Source: Aedes albopictus
Taxonomy: Eukaryota; Arthropoda; Insecta; Diptera; Culicidae
Length of the DNA stretch: 64,000 nucleotides
Reading direction: 5' to 3'
NCBI RefSeq assembly: GCF_035046485.1
Contig: NC_085138.1
Coordinates: forward strand, 62,798,580 to 62,862,579
The notes beneath the pieces were generated by a model. The model made no database searches, had not been told where the DNA came from, and saw only the letters and a list, made by a program, of their open reading frames with translations. The translations under genes and the position numbers were made by a program. Each line of letters starts with the position of its first letter. The stretch's first letter is position 1. Positions 40,901 to 51,335 of this stretch are shown here, in pieces.

Positions 40901-41520
40901 ATATCAAAGAAAACAATCAGACTAGAACTAAAAAATGGATTATGTGCCTTCGTTTACTAATAAAATTTGGTTTGTATCCGTGGGTAACAATCAGCAACTT
41001 TTAAGTGTTCATCTGAAGATGCTCGCTGCTTATGATTCATGCACGGTGACCTATCCTCTGGGTCTCCAAAACTATGCTCCATGTCCATAGTCATTTTAAG
41101 CAAACTCCGATAACGACAGAAATTTCACAGAGAAATAGACGTAACACCAATTTCATTGAAAAACATAGTTACGAAATCAAAACCGCCCAATGCTAATCGT
41201 ACTGTAATTGGCCGAACCACCACTAGGTGGCGGTAGTGAGCAAACGTCATACAGGAACATAAACGATACCAGTGCCACGAGTGGTCAATCGACCATCTAC
41301 CGAATATTTGCATCAACCGTTAAAAAGGTGTTCGATGGGAGGCGAGTGGAGTGTGACGTCTGTTTCTCAGTGGAAATTCTATCGACTCTCTACGCAGGAT
41401 CAAAGAAGTCTGAAAAAAGGGTTAAGCTGGAACCTATGTAGCAGAACATCGCGGTAGAGGCAGGCCCAAAGGCTTATGGCAGCGCAGGTTAGGCGGAGTA
41501 AGGAAATAAAAGTAAATTTC
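40901..41520. other. Unassigned sequence
   Basis: No domain-bearing frame. ACCACCACTAGGTGGCGGTA at about 41217 is a short inverted repeat that could be part of an unclassified element. Otherwise nothing is recognised. Confidence 0.3.
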
Positions 41521-41524
41521 CGTG

Positions 41525-41675
41525 TAGGTGTAGCGCTTTTAGTTCACCACTGGTCTATCGCACGAGTTTTCAAGAGTTCGAAAACGTATACCTATGTGTT
41601 CAGAAGAGCACTTATTCAGCATACATCAAAGAAACAGCGCGCTGAAGACATCAACTGGATCCGATGCAACCGCGC
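41525..41675 (+). mobile_element. Possible LINE 5'-end fragment
   Basis: TAGCGCTTTTAGTTCACCAC followed by TGGTCTATCGCACGAGTTTT is similar to the inverse of 42910-42960, the presumed 5' end of the ORF1-only LINE, over about 50 bp (shared AGTTCACCACTGG and CGCAC). It lies in the opposite orientation beside that element's 3' end. Similarity fades inward, so it is tentative. Confidence 0.35.
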
Positions 41676-41680
41676 ACTTT

Positions 41681-42954
41681 TATTATTTATTTATTTATTT
41701 ATTTATTTATTATTACACACTGTCTTCAGTTAAACTGTACAGACTGTTTGAACTTAATTATATGTTTAGCCTAACACGAAACAGCAGAACTACAAAGAAT
41801 ACAAAACTCTCGTTACAACTGAAACATTCCCATTTAAACGTATAACAATATGGCATTAATAATCAAAACAAGAATAAATTGAAACGAACCAAATCTACAA
41901 ATACAAAACATATGAATCATTATGGAAATTACTCGATGTTATTTAATGAATGTGGCAGCCTTAAATAGTTATATTTCTCAATGTTGGAGGTTTCCATGGG
42001 TCGATGTTCTTCCTGCAAGTAAACTCTCGAACTTTAACTTCTCGTGGCCAGGTAGTAGCATTCAGTGCAAGTTGTTTCCAGCGTCCAGGTAGCACTACTT
42101 TAAAGGAGATAAAATCCAGATTTGCGCAGCTTTTCCAACGAGGTACCAGTTTGGTCACATCCATACATTCGGGCTCTGGAACACAAAGAGACTGGGACAC
42201 GAAGCTCGTGATTTCATTTTCTGTTGCTCGTCTGTCAATATTCGTTAGGAGCAGCGAGAACGAATCGTCTCGATTGTGCGTAGACGAACGCGAACATTCG
42301 GACCTACAGGCGCTCACACTATTCAAAGGTTTCGGCGAATTAATTGGTGTTGAATGTCGTTGGGTTGACACAGATGACGTAGGACAAGCAATAGAAGTAG
42401 GCAACTCAGCAATAGAGTTGACTATAATTTCGATTTGTGATTTCAAATCTGCGATGTGAGCTAGGATTACGTTATATTCCGCCGGTTGAGCCTTAGGAGA
42501 TTCTGGGTTGCGATCTCTAGCCCTGCAGTACTCGAACATACAGTCATCGCATATCCACACGATATTTTTAGTTAGTGCACATAACTGAGTCTCACTGACA
42601 CCAACACAAGTAGCATGAAACTTTTTTGCGCACCTGCCTTCGCAAACAGTGTATAAGCTGTGCATATCAATGCCTTCGGAACATGTCTTGCACAAAATGT
42701 CCATTGTAGTATTGTGTAATGTTTCGGTACTAGTTTCAATAATATAGTCTTCGAAAGCCTTATTCCAGCAATTTTAATCACGAACTCAGACAACACGATG
42801 AACACACGCAGGAATGCCACAAAGCACGAACAAAAGAGTAGTTATATTTGCAATATTCAACGTAAAAATCAAAGTTGAAAGGCGAGGCGAAAAAATACGT
42901 TGCACTTCAGCGTAAACACTTATGAAGACTGAGTGCGCAGTCCAGTGGTGAACT
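41681..42954 (-). mobile_element. ORF1-only non-LTR retrotransposon copy
   Basis: On the minus strand the element begins at AGTTCACCACTGGACTGC (about 42952), has a 5'UTR of about 250 bp, one intact ORF (42704-41961) and a 3'UTR of about 250 bp. It ends in (AATA)n at about 41713-41681. TTGCGCGTTG before the start and GTGCGCGGTTG after the tail look like a target duplication differing by one inserted base. No endonuclease or reverse transcriptase is present, and the space is far too small for one. The 5' boundary is an inference. Confidence 0.6.
41961..42704 (-). CDS. LINE ORF1-type protein with PHD finger, 247 residues
   Basis: The frame runs from ATG to TAA without a break. Residues 5-55 form a C4HC3 PHD-like zinc finger (Cys5, Cys8, Cys21, Cys25, His30, Cys33, Cys52, Cys55) with the usual Trp two residues before the seventh ligand (Trp50). 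A Ser/Pro-rich linker spans about 100-145. Residues about 147-235 (LLLTNIDRRATENEITSFVS to EVKVREFTC) look like the RNA-binding-type fold seen in ORF1 proteins of CR1/L2-type insect LINEs. PHD-bearing ORF1 proteins bind element RNA (family knowledge). There is no ORF2 downstream, so it could act only in trans. A domesticated host PHD gene is the alternative, but the (AATA)n 3' end argues for a retrotransposon. Confidence 0.75.
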   Translation of the reverse strand: MDILCKTCSEGIDMHSLYTVCEGRCAKKFHATCVGVSETQLCALTKNIVWICDDCMFEYCRARDRNPESPKAQPAEYNVILAHIADLKSQIEIIVNSIAELPTSIACPTSSVSTQRHSTPINSPKPLNSVSACRSECSRSSTHNRDDSFSLLLTNIDRRATENEITSFVSQSLCVPEPECMDVTKLVPRWKSCANLDFISFKVVLPGRWKQLALNATTWPREVKVREFTCRKNIDPWKPPTLRNITI

Positions 42955-43032
42955 CAACGCGCAATATCTAGACCGAAAAACTGCCATTCTAATCTAAATC
43001 GTAATAGTCAAACACTAAAAAATCGAACTCAC

Positions 43033-43068
43033 CGTAGCTGACGGGTGTCTCGCTGGCGCCGGATACAT
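43033..43068 (-). CDS. Candidate first coding exon segment, MYPAPARHPSAT
   Basis: Twelve codons, ATG to ACG, run directly into GTGAGT at a phase-0 boundary. The peptide is Pro/Ala-rich, as many first exons are. The surrounding AAAATG context (AGCGGAAAATG) is acceptable for insect initiation. I do not recognise the protein. The next exon would lie below 43032 or outside the window, and the ORF1-only LINE sits in the presumed intron. Confidence 0.35.
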
Positions 43069-44121
43069 TTTCCGCTGCTTTTACTCCTCTCGAATTGCTG
43101 CACTTTACGACCCGCTATCGATAATTGGAATGGAGATGGAGATCTCCTTCTTCGACACAGACACCTTCCACAAATCACACCGCTCTGTGATTGCGCACTC
43201 TTGTGTGTGTGCGTGCGAACCTAATTGAATTTTCGACTTTTCTTCTTCTCTTCTTCACCGGTTGACCGGTTGTTATTGTTGTTGTTAGCTGCTTGTGTTC
43301 TTCTGCTCTCACGAGATATCGAAATCGTCGCACCGCGCGCCACTTGCAGTCGTGATCGCTCTCACGCCTTCATTTTCGTCGGCTTCGGACGAACCGGTTT
43401 CACATTAAGAATATCGCAACCACGGAACCAACCATAGATAGTAAAAAAACCGGAGCAAATTGAAAGATAATTTCTGCACCTTCTTTTCGCGGTCGGTGGG
43501 ATGATTTTTTCTTGCTTCTTCCCGGGGATCAGAACCACACACAGCCACAGCTATACGCACTTTTATTACGATTAATTATCTTTTACTGCCGAACGCGATC
43601 CGAAGAACACACGTCACTCGCTGATGCTGGCGGCGGCGGTAGCGGCGGCAGCCGCGAAAGAGAGAACCACTGCTGGGAGAAACACGCAATCAATCAATTT
43701 ATCAATCAGCGAGCGCGTTTTTCCAACCCTGGTTTTTTCCCTTCTTTTTCTTCTCAGAAGCACCCAAAGCCCCAGAAAACAGCTAAATTTTTATTGATTC
43801 ACTTTTTACGCCGACACACGGTGCGGGATCCAACAGACGGAGAGGATCGGAGCAGTAATTTCTTATTTGCTTCAGCTTAACACATTTTGATTATTACTTA
43901 TTAGCACACTGCGAGCCCCACCTGCTACCTCCACTTCTTCGGCCCGAGCCAATTATACTTGTTTGGATTTTGTTTTCATTGAACTCCTCCAGCTCGCCGG
44001 AAAAATGATTCGATTCTTGCTCTCCCCGTTGGCGTTGGATCGAATCGGATTTTAATTCGGAACAATAAACTGCGCACTGATTTTTCCGCTGCTTTTTACG
44101 GCGTCGTTCAGGGGAGTTTCA
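43033..44121 (-). other. Candidate host exon: 5'UTR plus first codons
   Basis: On the minus strand a strong acceptor-like sequence (pyrimidine tract TTTTTCCGTTTCTTTTCCAC then AG at 44123-44122) is followed by GC-richer, repeat-free DNA. It ends in ACG|GTGAGT, a good donor, with the intron beginning at 43032. Near its 3' side is an ATG at 43068 opening 12 codons up to the donor. The region is the longest repeat-free GC-rich block near the middle of the window. Internal ATGs upstream exist, so 5'UTR status is inferred. The alternative is a chance pairing of splice-like sites in regulatory DNA. Confidence 0.45.
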
Positions 44122-44123
44122 CT

Positions 44124-44565
44124 GTGGAAAAGAAACGGAAAAAGATAAATGGATTACTATTGGGAGGTCCGAAATTGACATTGAATATTACTGAGATATA
44201 GCGAAGAATTGAGACCAGGTTAACCCATTGACAAGGTTTCTCTCAATTTTAATCTTCAAATAAATTTGTAAGTTAGTCAAGTTCCAATAAAATAAACACG
44301 AATTCATGAAAAAATGCAGTCTTCGGTGTAGATCCAAAAAATCTTGAATTCAGGATCCTCAATGTCTGATAATTATGTATCTCGAGTTCTATGTATTTCA
44401 GCACAACATTTATACTTTAGTTTCTTTCTGATCTGATAGATACAAGCAAACTCTAAGCAAATGATAGAGATGATAATTATTCAAAAAGAATTAAGAAATA
44501 CTGATTGGTGAGCTCGTTTCTTGCTATTATTTTACTGTGAAATATCAAAGAGTATTAGATACATT
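44124..44565. other. AT-rich presumed intron
   Basis: Upstream of the candidate acceptor on the minus strand. No repeat or frame recognised. Confidence 0.3.
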
Positions 44566-44566
44566 A

Positions 44567-44773
44567 TACCGTGACGTTACAACGTTTTGACGCCTTTTCT
44601 GTCAGATTTTTCACTATAACTCGTAAATTCGACCGTAAACCCTCAAATATTTTTACATATTCGGACTCTTTGTAAAATTTACAATAAGTATGATCTGTTG
44701 AACAGTTAGTTTTCATCGGAAAAGTATGTTAAAAATGAGAATGAGTAGCGTGACGTTACAACGTTGTCCGCGC
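44567..44773. repeat. Direct repeat of GTGACGTTACAACGTT around the satellite edge
   Basis: CCGTGACGTTACAACGTTTT at 44570 and GCGTGACGTTACAACGTTGT at 44750 are near-identical and 180 bp apart, next to the 72-bp array. They may mark an older, diverged monomer or an element boundary. Confidence 0.4.
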
Positions 44774-45440
44774 TGTGGATCGTTCTAATTGTCGACATGA
44801 GACAGAATTTCTTACAAACGTAAGGGTGTGGTCATCCGGACGCGCTAGGATCTGTTGTTACTGACGACATGAGACAGAATTTCTTACAAAAGTAAGGGTA
44901 CGGTCATCTGGACGCGCTGTGGACTGTTTTTACTGTCGCCATAAGACAGAGTTTCTTACAAAAGTAAGGGTGCGGTAATCCGAACGCGCTGGGATCTGTT
45001 TTTACTGTCGCCAGAAGACAGAATTGCTTACAAAAGTAAGGGTGCGGTCATCCGGACACGCTGTGGCCTGTTGTTACTGTCGACTTGAGGCAGATTTCCT
45101 ACAAAAGTAAGGGTGCGGTCATCCGGACGTACTGTGAACTGTTGTTACTGTAGCCATGAGACAGAATTTATTTCAAAAGTAAGGGTGCGGTCATCCGGAC
45201 GCGCTGTGGACTGTTTTTACTGTCGCCATAAGACAGAATTTCTTACCAAAGTAAGGGTGTGGTCATCCTGACGCGCTGAAGTCTGTTGTTACTGACGACA
45301 TCAGACAAAATTTCTTACAAAAGTAAGGGTGCGGTCATCCGGATGCGCTGGGATCTGTTTTTACTGTCGCCATAAGGCAGAATTTCTTACAAAAGTAAGG
45401 GTGCGGTCACCAGGATGCGCTGTGGCCTGTTGTTACTGCC
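44774..45440. repeat. 72-bp tandem satellite, about nine copies
   Basis: TAAGGGTGCGGTCATCCGGA-type starts occur at 44821, 44893, 44965, 45039, 45108, 45180, 45252, 45324 and 45396, a spacing of 72 bp with slips of 69 and 74. Each unit includes CTGTTGTTACTGTCGCCAT and AAGACAGAATTTCTTACAAA. Units differ at several sites. No coding signal. Confidence 0.9.
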
Positions 45441-46615
45441 TTCCAACCTTCCAAGAAGTGGTACACGGCTCCATAAAGCGTTAAACGCGATTGAGCCTCA
45501 AATAAATGAACTAGATAAAAAAAAAACTCAATAATCATCTTACAGCCCTTAATCATCTTACATCCCTTCTGAAACCGTTGATATGTTCTGAAATGTTCTG
45601 AGATCTCCTTGCAGCTTACTTGGGAGTCTGTGAAACATTCTTCTGCGAACGCCTCTAAAACCTCCTGAAACGCCCTGAAACCGCCTTTAAAAATCTTTGT
45701 GAAAGTCACCTGAGAACCATCTGAAGCCCCCTCTGAAGCACCTATGAAACACCTCTGAAACGCATTGAAACGCCTTACGAAATGTCTTGAAACGCCTTGT
45801 GGGCGTCGTCGTGGCCGTGCGGTTAGAGGCGTCAGTCATCGACCGTTTCGTAAGCCTCGGAATGTGGGTTCGATTCCCGCCCCCCAGTCTGCGAAAATTG
45901 TTCGTCAAACGGAGAGTTCTCCTCTGGACCACTGGGTGTTTCATGTGTTGTCCGTTGTCTCATGTTTGTAATTGTTCAGTATGTGCTACCTCTTATTCAA
46001 GACGGTGTAGTGTCTTTTTTATTGGGAATACCTTGAAACGTATTGAAACATCTTTGAATCCCCCGCGAAGCTCCACCTCCTGAAATTCCCTGAATCGCCT
46101 CCAAAACAAGCACCCTATTAGACCCCCCCCCCCTGAAGCTCATCTGAGAGCCTGTGCAGCCCCCTAAAATCCCTCTGAAACCATTTGAAACGACTCTGAA
46201 AAGCCCCTACAATTCCAGTCAACTGAGAACCTCTGAAACCCCCTCTGGAATACCTCTGAATACTGCTGAAATACCTTCAAACACCTTTGCAAAGTTCCTG
46301 AAACACTCCTGACATCCTCGTGAAACTCACCTGAAAGCCCCTTAAAATCTCTCTGAAACCTCATGAATTGTCTTGGAACGCATTGAAATGCCTTGGAATG
46401 TATTGAAATACTTCTGAAACCCCCTGTGAAGCTCACCTGTGAGCCCGTGAAACCCTTTAAAGCCCCTCCGAAACCTCCTGGAAGCCTCTGAAAAGCCCCT
46501 GAAGTCCCCGTGAAAGTCAACTGGGAGCCTCTGAAGTCCCATCTGAAACACATCTGCTCTGAACACTGGTGAAAGACCTTGAAATGCCTCTGAAACCCCC
46601 TGAAGCCCCAAAATC
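45441..46615. repeat. 21-bp CCTGAAAC minisatellite, C-rich sense
   Basis: After a short non-repetitive start (45441-45560), CCTGAAACGCCCTGAAACCG and CTCTGAAACCCCCTGAAGC-type units continue to 46610. This is the complement of the 29.6-30.8 kb family. Interrupted by a tRNA-headed SINE at about 45798-46030. Minus-strand frames rich in GFQ/VSE heptads are by-products. Confidence 0.7.
45798..46030 (+). mobile_element. tRNA-headed SINE in the 21-bp minisatellite
   Basis: The head GTCGTGGCCGTGCGGTTAGA (box A) has a long variable-arm-like stretch and box B GTGGGTTCGATTCCCGCC (about 45866-45883), similar to a Ser/Leu-type tRNA. The body GTTCTCCTCTGGACCACTGG runs to TTTTTTATTGGGA near 46030. CTTGAAACG occurs on both sides, but the surrounding repeat makes that weak evidence for a target duplication. 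Confidence 0.6.
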
Positions 46616-46664
46616 GAAACTGTTTGATGATAGCGTTGCAGTGTTTACGGACTCGAACAATTCC
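46616..46664. other. Short junction between two minisatellite families
   Basis: Unique spacer separating the 21-bp and 12-bp arrays. Confidence 0.3.
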
Positions 46665-49600
46665 TTCATGATTTTTCCATAGCTTGCTGCAGTGATTCCA
46701 TTATGAATTCCTCCAAAGATTCCTTCAAGAATTCACCTAGGGATTCAACCACACATTTATTTGGGGATTTGTCCTGGGATATCTCTGGAGGTTCCTCCAG
46801 TGATTGTTCAAGTGCTGTTTTCGAGGTTTTCTTCAGGAATTTCTCCAGAGATCCTTTAAGGTATGGCTGCAGGTATTCCTTCAGAGAATTCTTCAGGGAT
46901 TTCTCCATATATTTCTTCCAGAATTCCACTAGATATTGCTTCAATAGGTCCACCTGGAATTATTCAAAGTATTTCTGCAGGAATGTCTTCCAGAAATTCT
47001 TTCAGAAGATTTGGCTGAAGATTTTTCAAAAATTAATCCAGGAATTTCTTAAAATTTTTGTACTTTTGGACTCCATACAGGAATACTTGTACAGAAATTA
47101 CTGCAGACATGGATTTCTTCATATGTTCTTATCCAGGGATTCATATAGAAATTCTTCCAGGAATTTTCTAAGAAATCTCTCCAGAGATTCCCTATGGAGT
47201 TCCTCTTGGGATTGCTTCCGGGATTCATTTTGGGGTTTCCTCACAAATTCCTCCAAGAATTCCTCCGGGAAATTCTTGTGTGATTCTTCCAGGAACAACT
47301 TCCAGGACCATTTTGAAAATGCCTCCAAGAATGTTTCTTTAGATTCCTTCAGGAATTCCCCCTGGAATTATTTCAGAAACTTCTCCAAGAATTAATCCAA
47401 GACATTTTACAGGAACTCCCTTGAGAATTTATCTTAAGATTGCTTCCGAGATTCCTCCAGGTTTTTTATCAGGAACTCTTCCAGGGATTCCTTCAGAAAC
47501 TGCTACAATTCCTCCGAGAATTCTTCCAGTGATTCTTCCATAAATTTCTCCGGGAATTCTTCCAGAATTCCTCTGGGAATTCCTGTGTGGATTCCTCTAA
47601 AAATACCCACATGGATTCGTCCAGAAATTCCTCTAGGAATACTTTAGAGGTTTTAGAGGTTCCACATTGTTCAAATGCTGTTTTCGAGGATTCCTTCAAG
47701 ATTTTCTTCAAGGTATGGCTGCAGGAATTCCTTCAGAGATTTATTCAGGGATTCAGGCATTTCTCCATATATTTCTTCCAGAATTCCGCTAGATATTGCT
47801 GCAATAGGTCCATTTGAGATTATTTGAAGTATTTCTGCAGGAATGTCTTCCAGAAATTCTTTCAGAAAATTTTACTGAAGATTTTTTGAAAATTAATCCA
47901 GGAATTTCTAAAAAAATTGTACAAAAATCCTTTTGAAGTCCATCCAAGTATTCCTTCAATAATTCATCCAGAAATTACTGCAGACATGGATTTCTTCAGA
48001 TTTTCTTATCCAGGGATTCCTACAGAAATTCTTCCAGGAATTTTCTAAGAAATCTCTCCAGAGATTCCCTATGGAGTTCCTCTTGGGATTGCTTCCGGGA
48101 TTCTTCACAAATTCCTCCAAAAAATCCTCCAGGGATTCACCCGGGAATCCCTTGTGTGATTCTTCCAGGAACAACTTCCAGGATTTATTTGAAAATGCCT
48201 CCAAGAGCTCTTCTATGGAATCCTTCAGGAATTAACCCTGGAATTATTTCAGAAACTTCTCCAAGAATTAATCCAAGACATCTTCCAGGAATTCCCTTGA
48301 TAATTCATCTTAGGAATGCTTCCGAGATTCCCCCTGTTTTTTTTTTTGGGAACTCTTCCAAAGATTCCTTCAGAAACTGCTACAGGGATTCCTTCAAGAG
48401 TGCCTCTACGTACTCTTGTTAGGATTCCTTCAGAATTTCCTCAGAAATTTCAACGGTTTCTTCACAGTTTCGATTTCTTCAGTACTTCCTCGTGGGATTT
48501 ATTCAGAAACTCCTCCTAGAATTGCATCAGAAATTGATCTTTGGATTTCATCAGAAATTCTTCCTGGGATTCCTCCAAGGATTGTTCCAGGAATTCTTTC
48601 AGAATTCCTCTGGGAATTCCTGTGTGAATTCCTCTAAAAATTCCTACAGGGATTCGTCCAGAAATTCCTCTAGGAATTCCTCCACAGATTCCTACAAGTA
48701 TTCCTCTCGAGATACCTCTAGAGATTTCTTCAGGGATTCCTCCAGGAATTCATTCAGGGATTCAAGGGATTCCTCCTGAAAGTGCTCCATCGGTTCTTCA
48801 AATAAAATCTCTAGAAGTTCCACCAGGGACTTCTGTAGGGATTCCTCCAGGGGTTCCCTATGGAATTTATACAGGGATTCCTTCAAGAATTCCACTAGAG
48901 ATTTCTCAAGGAAATTCTTTAGATATTCTTCCAGGTATTCCTACACGCATGACTTCAGGAATTTCTCCAGGCATTCCTCCAAGAGTTCCTCCAGGGATTT
49001 CTATAGGGATTCCTATAGGATTTCATCCAGGGACTCCTCCAGGAATATCTTCAAGAATTCCACCAGGAGTTACCCCAGGAATTCCTTCAGAAATAACTAC
49101 AACAATTACTCCAGGAAATCCTCTAGAGATTTCTCCAAAAATATCTTTCGGAAATTATGCAATAATTATTCAAAGAGTTCTTTCAGGGATTCCTGCATGA
49201 GTTCGTCTCAAGATTCCTGTAGGAATGCCTTCATGGATTTCTTTAGGAATCCCCCAGGAAATCATGTAGAGATTCCTTCAGAAATTCCCCCAGGATTTTT
49301 TCCCGGAATTTATACAGGAATTATTTCCTCCATGAATTAATCCAAGAATTTCTCCAGAAGCTCCTGCAGGATTTTTTTTTCTTCACAGTTTCGATTTCTT
49401 CAGTAGTTCCTCGTGGGATTTATTCAGAAACTCCTCCTAGAATTGCATCAGAAATTGATCTTTATATTTCTTAAGGAATTCTTCCTGGGATTCCTCTAAG
49501 AAATCTTCCAGGGATTCTCCAGAAATTCTTACAGAAGTCCTCTGGGAATTCCTGTGTGGATTCCTCCAAAAATTCCTACAGGGGTTTGTCCAGAAATTCC

Positions 49601-49952
49601 TCTAGGATTTCCACAAGAGATTCCTCTAGGAATTCCTCTGGAGATTTTTACAAGTATTCTCTCGAGATACATCAAAGAATTCTTCGAAAGATTCCTCCAG
49701 GGATTCCTCCAGGAATTCCTCCAGGAATACCTCAAGGGATTCCTCCTGAAAGTGCTCCATTGGTTCTTCAAGAAAATTCTCTAGAAATTCCGCCATGGAT
49801 TCCTCCAGGGATTCCTCATGGATTGTATACAGGGATTCCTCCAGGAATTCCTTTGGGGATTTCTCAAGAAAATTCTCTAGAGATTATTCCAGGCATTCTA
49901 CAGGCATGACTTCAGGAATTTCTCCAGGCGTTCCTCCAAGAGTTTCTGCAGA
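46665..49952. repeat. 12-bp GAATTC minisatellite with internal segmental duplications
   Basis: C-rich sense throughout (TTCCTCCAGGGATTCCTCC-type units). Non-unit landmark sequences show that 46811-47400 is duplicated at about 47674-48290. TGCTGTTTTCGAGG and CTGCAGACATGGATTTCTTC recur with offsets of 863-877 bp. Likewise 48460-48990 is duplicated at 49381-49950 (GTTTCGATTTCTTCAGTA, AGGGATTCCTCCTGAAAGTG and ATGACTTCAGGAATTTCTCC, offset 921-950). The last copy runs into the assembly gap. Long frames of SSRN and GIPP type are artefacts. Confidence 0.85.
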
Positions 49953-50452
49953 NNNNNNNNNNNNNNNNNNNNNNNNNNNNNNNNNNNNNNNNNNNNNNNN
50001 NNNNNNNNNNNNNNNNNNNNNNNNNNNNNNNNNNNNNNNNNNNNNNNNNNNNNNNNNNNNNNNNNNNNNNNNNNNNNNNNNNNNNNNNNNNNNNNNNNNN
50101 NNNNNNNNNNNNNNNNNNNNNNNNNNNNNNNNNNNNNNNNNNNNNNNNNNNNNNNNNNNNNNNNNNNNNNNNNNNNNNNNNNNNNNNNNNNNNNNNNNNN
50201 NNNNNNNNNNNNNNNNNNNNNNNNNNNNNNNNNNNNNNNNNNNNNNNNNNNNNNNNNNNNNNNNNNNNNNNNNNNNNNNNNNNNNNNNNNNNNNNNNNNN
50301 NNNNNNNNNNNNNNNNNNNNNNNNNNNNNNNNNNNNNNNNNNNNNNNNNNNNNNNNNNNNNNNNNNNNNNNNNNNNNNNNNNNNNNNNNNNNNNNNNNNN
50401 NNNNNNNNNNNNNNNNNNNNNNNNNNNNNNNNNNNNNNNNNNNNNNNNNNNN
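49953..50452. other. Assembly gap of 500 N
   Basis: Exactly 500 Ns, a typical placeholder for a gap of unknown size. It joins a minisatellite duplication to an RTE fragment, so the true junction is unknown. Any translation across it is meaningless. Confidence 0.99.
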
Positions 50453-51335
50453 AACATCTGGTCTCTTGTAGCGCGTTCCCCCATAAATCCAGCCTGATAT
50501 TGCCCCACGAACTCTCTTGCAATCGGTGATAGACGCGGGATAAAATTTGAGAGAGTATCTTGTAGGCAGCGCTCAGTAGTGTGGTCTTGTGCCTCAGCCT
50601 GTTAAACAGAAATCTGGATGAAATCATGTACGCTGGTTGGAGAAGTGTTTTTTTCATGATTTTTCTTATGTAGTTCACGAATCCTAGTCGGCTTTTTTGT
50701 ATAGATAACAAATGCGACCATCCATCAAAATAGCAGACAGTTCTTGCTCTTCCCATATCTTCAATATAATACGGGTTAAGAGTTGATACAGCTGCTCACT
50801 ACCATGCATAAGAAGCTCGGCCGAGAGTTCGTCCTTCCTGGCAGGCTTGTTGTTTTTCAGTCGTCTAATGGCTGTTATAGACTCGGTTAGCGTTGGTGGT
50901 TCCACAGCCTGCCCGTTGTTGTTGATTGGAATCCTATCTGCCGCTCCTCCATGTCCACCATTAAAGTTCATACCTCAGTGCCCCTTCCTCCTGGTAGCCA
51001 CCATTGTTTTATCTGTCAGCAAGTTTCCATCACAGTCGTTGCACATGGCGGGAGAAGGCGCTGTTTTTCTCCGCACGCCATTGGCAGTTTCGTAAAACCT
51101 CCACCTATTATTCTGTTTCATGCTCTCTTTTGCGCATGAGCAACCACATTTTCCTGGCTCTCACTTTTCTTTTTGCGGTAGATTCGTTTTTCGGCTACAC
51201 TTACTTCTCTATATCCCTAGGGTCGACTTCTGGCAACATTCTTCTCTACCGTTACCCTCTGGCACTCCTCATCGAATCACTCGTTTTCAGGTCATCTTTG
51301 AGGAGTGCCATAGCTACAGTAACCTTGTTGAAAAA
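50453..51335 (-). pseudogene. RTE-clade relic cut by the gap
   Basis: On the minus strand, from high to low coordinate, an eroded linker (51330-50975) is followed by PTLTESITAIRRLKNNKPAR, KDELSAELLMHGSEQLYQLL and TRIILKIWEEQELSAILMDG (50971-50700). Then comes TTLLSAAYKILSQILSR (about 50585-50530) and GNIRLDLWGNALQETR next to the gap. The last part resembles the 22.0-kb copy, while the first is more distant. There may be two overlapping fragments or a chimera. Stops and frameshifts are present. Confidence 0.75.

Noticed and set aside
43225..43880. Short plus-strand frames in the candidate exon region
   Set aside because: The splice-like signals point to the minus strand; the plus frames lack domains and context.
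44774..45440. CRISPR array
   Set aside because: A 72-bp head-to-tail unit without spacers, in a eukaryotic mobile-element-rich context; it is a satellite.
46703..47395. 230-codon plus-strand frame
   Set aside because: Same cause: a 12-bp repeat translated. Neighbouring frames and the other strand are equally open.
49795..50756. Frames crossing the gap on both strands
   Set aside because: Translation includes 500 Ns, so the sequence is unknown. Only the RTE part right of 50453 is supported.
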